A DNA stretch of 64,000 nt from Clostridiales bacterium (GTDB taxonomy: Bacteria > Bacillota > Clostridia > Peptostreptococcales > Anaerovoracaceae), in assembly GCA_009911365.1 (NCBI GenBank), contig QXXF01000001.1, forward strand, positions 186,001-250,000, given 5' to 3'. Made by a program: the position numbers and the translations under genes. This document shows, one piece after another, positions 61,163 to 64,000 of this stretch; positions within the stretch are counted from its first letter, which is position 1; every line of letters begins with the position of its first letter. The notes below the pieces were generated by a model. It was not told the origin of the DNA and made no database searches. It saw only the letters and a program-made list of their open reading frames with translations.

Positions 61163-62695
61163 TCAAGGTGACTCCACGTTCCAAGTTGCCACCAGATCCG
61201 CGCCTGTCCCGGCGATGTCCTGAGCCACCACCTTACCTGGGCGAATCGGGCCAGCAACCGTGATCTTTTTCACCGCTTTCATGACCTGAAAGAGGCTGGA
61301 TTTGTCAATGGCTCTGTCTGTTCTCACAGAAAGGAGCGGAACCTGCGGATTTTCCGTCTTCACCACAGTGGTCAGCACCCGCTTTGGATTTTCCAATTCT
61401 TGATGCGCGAACAGTTCCCCCTTTTCGCACTGATTTCCTGACACAGAAAACGGCGCGGTCTCCACCTGCATGACGCAGCCCTTTGGACAGACCGTGCAGA
61501 GCATGTTTCCCTGTTTTCCCACAGCCTGCTTTGGCAGAGTGCCTTGACTCCCGAAGGAATCCCCGCTCTTATCCGTCTCTTGAGCTTGAGTTTCCCGCAG
61601 TGCTCCTGGTCCGCCAGACTCCCGCGGCTCTTCTAGTCCGCCTGCGCCTCGTGCCGTCCCGGCTGCCCCTGCTTCCCGCATGCCGCCAAAATCAGTTCCA
61701 CTTGCACCCAAATACGCAGCTGCCAGCTTTCCTGTTTCCAGAGCTTCCTCGGTGACATGGTCCACTAGATCATGGACCATATGCGCATTGCCGCACACGA
61801 ACAGACCGTCTTTTCCTGGCTCGTATCCCTGGCAGACTTCCAGCTCTGGGATCAGGCCAGTTGCCACTAGCAGGGTATCACAAGGAACATATTCCCGCTT
61901 CCCGCCTTGTATCGGTGCGATGGAAACGCCTTTCAGTCTTGCGTGTCCGTGGGTGGAAACCACTGTCCAGCCATAGCGCATAGGAATCTGAAAATCCTCC
62001 ACGCACTGAACGATGTTTCTGGCAAGGCCTGTGGATTCCTGGCCTAGGATCATCTTTACCCGAATGCCCTCCAATGTCATGCGGCGGGCCATGATCAGGC
62101 CGATATCACCGGAACCTAAGATCACTGCGCTCTTTCCAGGCAGGTAATTTTTCATGTTCATCATCAGCTGTGCGGCACCAGCAGTGAAAACACCAGCGGG
62201 CCTGCTTCCTGGGATCAGCATCTGCGGCAATGTCCGCTCTCTGCAGCCAGTGGCCAAAATCACCGCGTCCGCTTCCAAAATCTTAGTTCCCTCCGCCGCG
62301 CTGACGCACCGGACACGCCAAGTCGCCCTACCTTGTTGTCCGCATAAAAGTGCTCTGTCCCGCTGCTCCCGCTGGCTCTCCTGGCCTTGCTGCCCGCTCT
62401 GATCCGCATTTTCCGGCTGCGGCTGGCCTTGCCTTTCAATGGAAAGCACAGTGGTGCTCAGCAAGATCGAAATACCCGCGGATTCCGCCTTTGTCTTCCA
62501 CAACCAGGCGTACTCGCCGCCTGTATAATCCTTTCCATAAAGCTGGGTCCCAAACCCTGTGTGAACGCACTGGGGCAAAACGCCTCCTAAATAAGGCCGC
62601 CGCTCCAGCAGCAACACTTCACCCGCACCTTGCTCTTTTGCGGAAACCGCCGCAGCCATCCCCGCAGGACCTCCTCCTATTACGATCACTCTCAT
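61163..62695 (-). CDS. FAD/NAD-dependent oxidoreductase with C-terminal DUF1667 domain
   Basis: The 510 residues start with an FAD-binding motif (MRVIVIGGGPAGMAAAVSA), have a second dinucleotide motif VILGSGDIGL near 191-200, and a DUF1667 domain from about 398 (CTVCPKGCVMQVE). In clostridial glycerol loci these are often separate proteins working with a GlpA-like dehydrogenase; here they are fused. The ATG at 62695 overlaps the upstream flavoprotein stop by four bases (ATGA), giving a two-gene unit. Odd are two polar low-complexity stretches: Gln-rich at about 88-122 inside the nucleotide-binding region, and Gly/Glu-rich at about 335-395 as linker. Confidence 0.85.
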   Translation of the reverse strand: MRVIVIGGGPAGMAAAVSAKEQGAGEVLLLERRPYLGGVLPQCVHTGFGTQLYGKDYTGGEYAWLWKTKAESAGISILLSTTVLSIERQGQPQPENADQSGQQGQESQREQRDRALLCGQQGRATWRVRCVSAAEGTKILEADAVILATGCRERTLPQMLIPGSRPAGVFTAGAAQLMMNMKNYLPGKSAVILGSGDIGLIMARRMTLEGIRVKMILGQESTGLARNIVQCVEDFQIPMRYGWTVVSTHGHARLKGVSIAPIQGGKREYVPCDTLLVATGLIPELEVCQGYEPGKDGLFVCGNAHMVHDLVDHVTEEALETGKLAAAYLGASGTDFGGMREAGAAGTARGAGGLEEPRESGGPGALRETQAQETDKSGDSFGSQGTLPKQAVGKQGNMLCTVCPKGCVMQVETAPFSVSGNQCEKGELFAHQELENPKRVLTTVVKTENPQVPLLSVRTDRAIDKSSLFQVMKAVKKITVAGPIRPGKVVAQDIAGTGADLVATWNVESP

Positions 62696-64000
62696 GGACG
62701 CAACCTCCCTTTCACCATAGGGCTTCCCGGCTCGCCCTTCAAAATTTGTTCTGGCGGCACCTGCCACCTGCAGCTAAGGATATCAATGATTTCCGGTGAA
62801 CAAAATCCGCCCTGACAGCGCCCCATGCCTGTGCGCAGACGCTTTTTCAGACCATTGATGTTATGAGGTGGCAGCGGAGAATCCAGCGCCGCCAAGATGT
62901 CGCCTTCCGTAACCCCTTCGCAGCGGCACACCGCGGTCCCATATGCTGGATTTTCCCGCAGCATGGCCTGCTGTGTCTTCTGGTCTGCTTTCAAAAACAG
63001 AGGCTTCCCCTTGTAAATCGGATCGAAATCTGTCTTTTCTTCACAGCGTAGCCCTGATTCAAACAACAACTCCGTGATTTTCTTCGCCAGATAAGGCGAT
63101 GCGGTCATACCCGGATTCTTGATGCCCAGCGCACTGACAAATCGATCCGCACTGAGGCGGACCACGAAATCTTTTTCTTCTTTAGGCAGGTTGTCGATGT
63201 TCGCCCGGATCCCTGCGAAGGAAGCGATCACCTTGCCCAGATCCAGCCCAGGCAAAACCTTTTTCGCCACGTAAGTGATATGATCGATGCCTTTTTGAGA
63301 AGTGGCTGTGTCCCGATAAGACCTGACCTTGTAAGACGTGGGGCCAACCAGCATATTGCCGTCCACTGTAGGTGCCAGCAGGGTCCCTTTTTCATCCTTT
63401 TCCTGGGCCTGATAAATCACATGCCGGATGGGAGACGGCGTATCGAAAACCAGGTATTCTCCTCGCTTTGGTTTGATGACCAGATCTCTTTGGCGCACGA
63501 ACCGTTCCAGTTCAACGGCTCCTTCGCCCGAAGCGTTGACCACATAGTCTCCATAAAAAGTCCCTTGGCTGGTGTCAACCCTGTAAACGCCCTTCTCCTG
63601 GCTGATATCTTCCACCTTAGTGTCAAAGCGAAATTCCACGCCGTTTTTGACAGCGTTGAAGGCTGTGTGAAGCACCAACTTGAAAGGAGAAACAATCCCT
63701 GTGGTAGGCGCATACATGGCCCCGATCACATTGGGCGAAAGCTCTGGTTCCAGGTCCCGGGCTTGGTCCCCGGAAATCATCTTCATCCCAGTGACACCGT
63801 TTTTTTCACCTTTCTTCATTTTCTCCCGGATGCTGTCGATACCTTCCTCGTGAAAGGCTACGAACAGGGATCCCACATAGTCCATGGGCACGTCCAGTTC
63901 CTGGCAAAGCTGCCCATACATCTGATTGCCCCGGGTGCAGGAAATTCCCTTTAAGCTGCCGCCCCGAGGATGAAATCCTGCATATAGCACGCCGGAATTG
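62692..64000 (-). CDS. GlpA-like FAD oxidoreductase with BFD-type [2Fe-2S] domain (5' end outside window)
   Basis: Glycerol-3-phosphate dehydrogenase-type flavoprotein (DAO fold): NSGVLYAGFHPRGGSLKG at the visible start is the region after the FAD-binding N-terminus, which lies beyond the window edge; then CTRGNQMYGQL, YVVNASGEGA, and IASFAGIRANIDN. The C-terminus has a bacterioferritin-associated ferredoxin-like domain with CRCEGVTEGDI and CQGGFC, four Cys for [2Fe-2S]. It ends in an ATGA overlap with the DUF1667 fusion protein gene. Likely an anaerobic glycerol-3-phosphate or related alpha-hydroxy acid oxidation complex. Confidence 0.88.
   Translation of the reverse strand, partial: NSGVLYAGFHPRGGSLKGISCTRGNQMYGQLCQELDVPMDYVGSLFVAFHEEGIDSIREKMKKGEKNGVTGMKMISGDQARDLEPELSPNVIGAMYAPTTGIVSPFKLVLHTAFNAVKNGVEFRFDTKVEDISQEKGVYRVDTSQGTFYGDYVVNASGEGAVELERFVRQRDLVIKPKRGEYLVFDTPSPIRHVIYQAQEKDEKGTLLAPTVDGNMLVGPTSYKVRSYRDTATSQKGIDHITYVAKKVLPGLDLGKVIASFAGIRANIDNLPKEEKDFVVRLSADRFVSALGIKNPGMTASPYLAKKITELLFESGLRCEEKTDFDPIYKGKPLFLKADQKTQQAMLRENPAYGTAVCRCEGVTEGDILAALDSPLPPHNINGLKKRLRTGMGRCQGGFCSPEIIDILSCRWQVPPEQILKGEPGSPMVKGRLRP

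Noticed and set aside
1-64000. CRISPR arrays, rRNA genes and canonical DDE insertion sequences
   Set aside because: No regularly spaced direct repeats, no rRNA sequence and no DDE transposase frame were found by reading both strands.

Overview
The window reads as chromosome of an anaerobic, medium-GC Bacillota of the class Clostridia. The signs are a sodium-type V-ATPase operon, strong GGAGG ribosome binding sites, a clostridial-type ThiC, a ThiE-ThiD fusion, molybdenum-hydroxylase maturation genes, and no aerobic respiratory genes. A family such as Anaerovoracaceae is only a guess. Genus and species cannot be read from this stretch.

Layout. 1-8360 (minus): V-type ATPase operon in the order H-I-K-E-C-F-A-B-D, with subunit D cut by the window edge. 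9113-10489: CoA-acylating aldehyde dehydrogenase. 10688-13599: ArsR-regulated metal efflux operon (repressor, separate metal-binding domain, P1B ATPase). 13658-15333: decayed AAA/PD-(D/E)XK gene. 15477-20173: two-component system followed by a two-gene ABC exporter. 20211-21270: decayed Archaeal-type ATPase. 21676-22296: VOC protein and a DUF6506 remnant. 22356-28059: a pyrimidine cluster with a TudS-like protein, cytosine deaminase, cytosine permease, a divergent LacI regulator and a PreA-like flavoprotein, around a perfect 18-bp operator. 28258-29161: frameshifted Rpn nuclease. 29482-29558: tRNA-Pro(CGG). 29581-31615: MocA-phosphatase fusion plus XdhC. 31736-33274: HPt protein and HD-GYP response regulator. 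33578-37404: promoter, TPP riboswitch, thiC, thiM, thiED. 37592-38998: radA. 39076-44150: nickel/peptide ABC transporter. 44406-46879: small unknown protein and an EF-G paralogue. 59459-64000: FkbM methyltransferase, a 41-aa protein, and two flavoproteins of the glycerol-3-phosphate dehydrogenase type.

The most informative structure is an 11.1-kb mobilizable element of the Tn4451/TnpX kind at 47314-58418. It carries a large serine recombinase, TnpW, a DnaC-like ATPase, RepA, a Cys-rich VLP protein, a relaxase, MobC, a candidate oriT, a sigma/HTH protein, and cargo (GNAT, methyltransferase, MBL-fold protein, SfsA, TetR). Its ends can be placed to the base. Each end has a GA dinucleotide, and joining the flanks through one GA rebuilds, in frame, an Rpn/PD-(D/E)XK gene whose 5' part lies at 58419-59032 and whose 3' part lies at 47088-47313. 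The recombinase and relaxase genes each carry a single-base frameshift in a homopolymer, so the element is either dying or misread there.

Other recurring themes are a dispersed palindromic repeat (three copies around a GTGTATAAAT-type arm) and an unusual number of broken nuclease/ATPase genes beside intact housekeeping genes.
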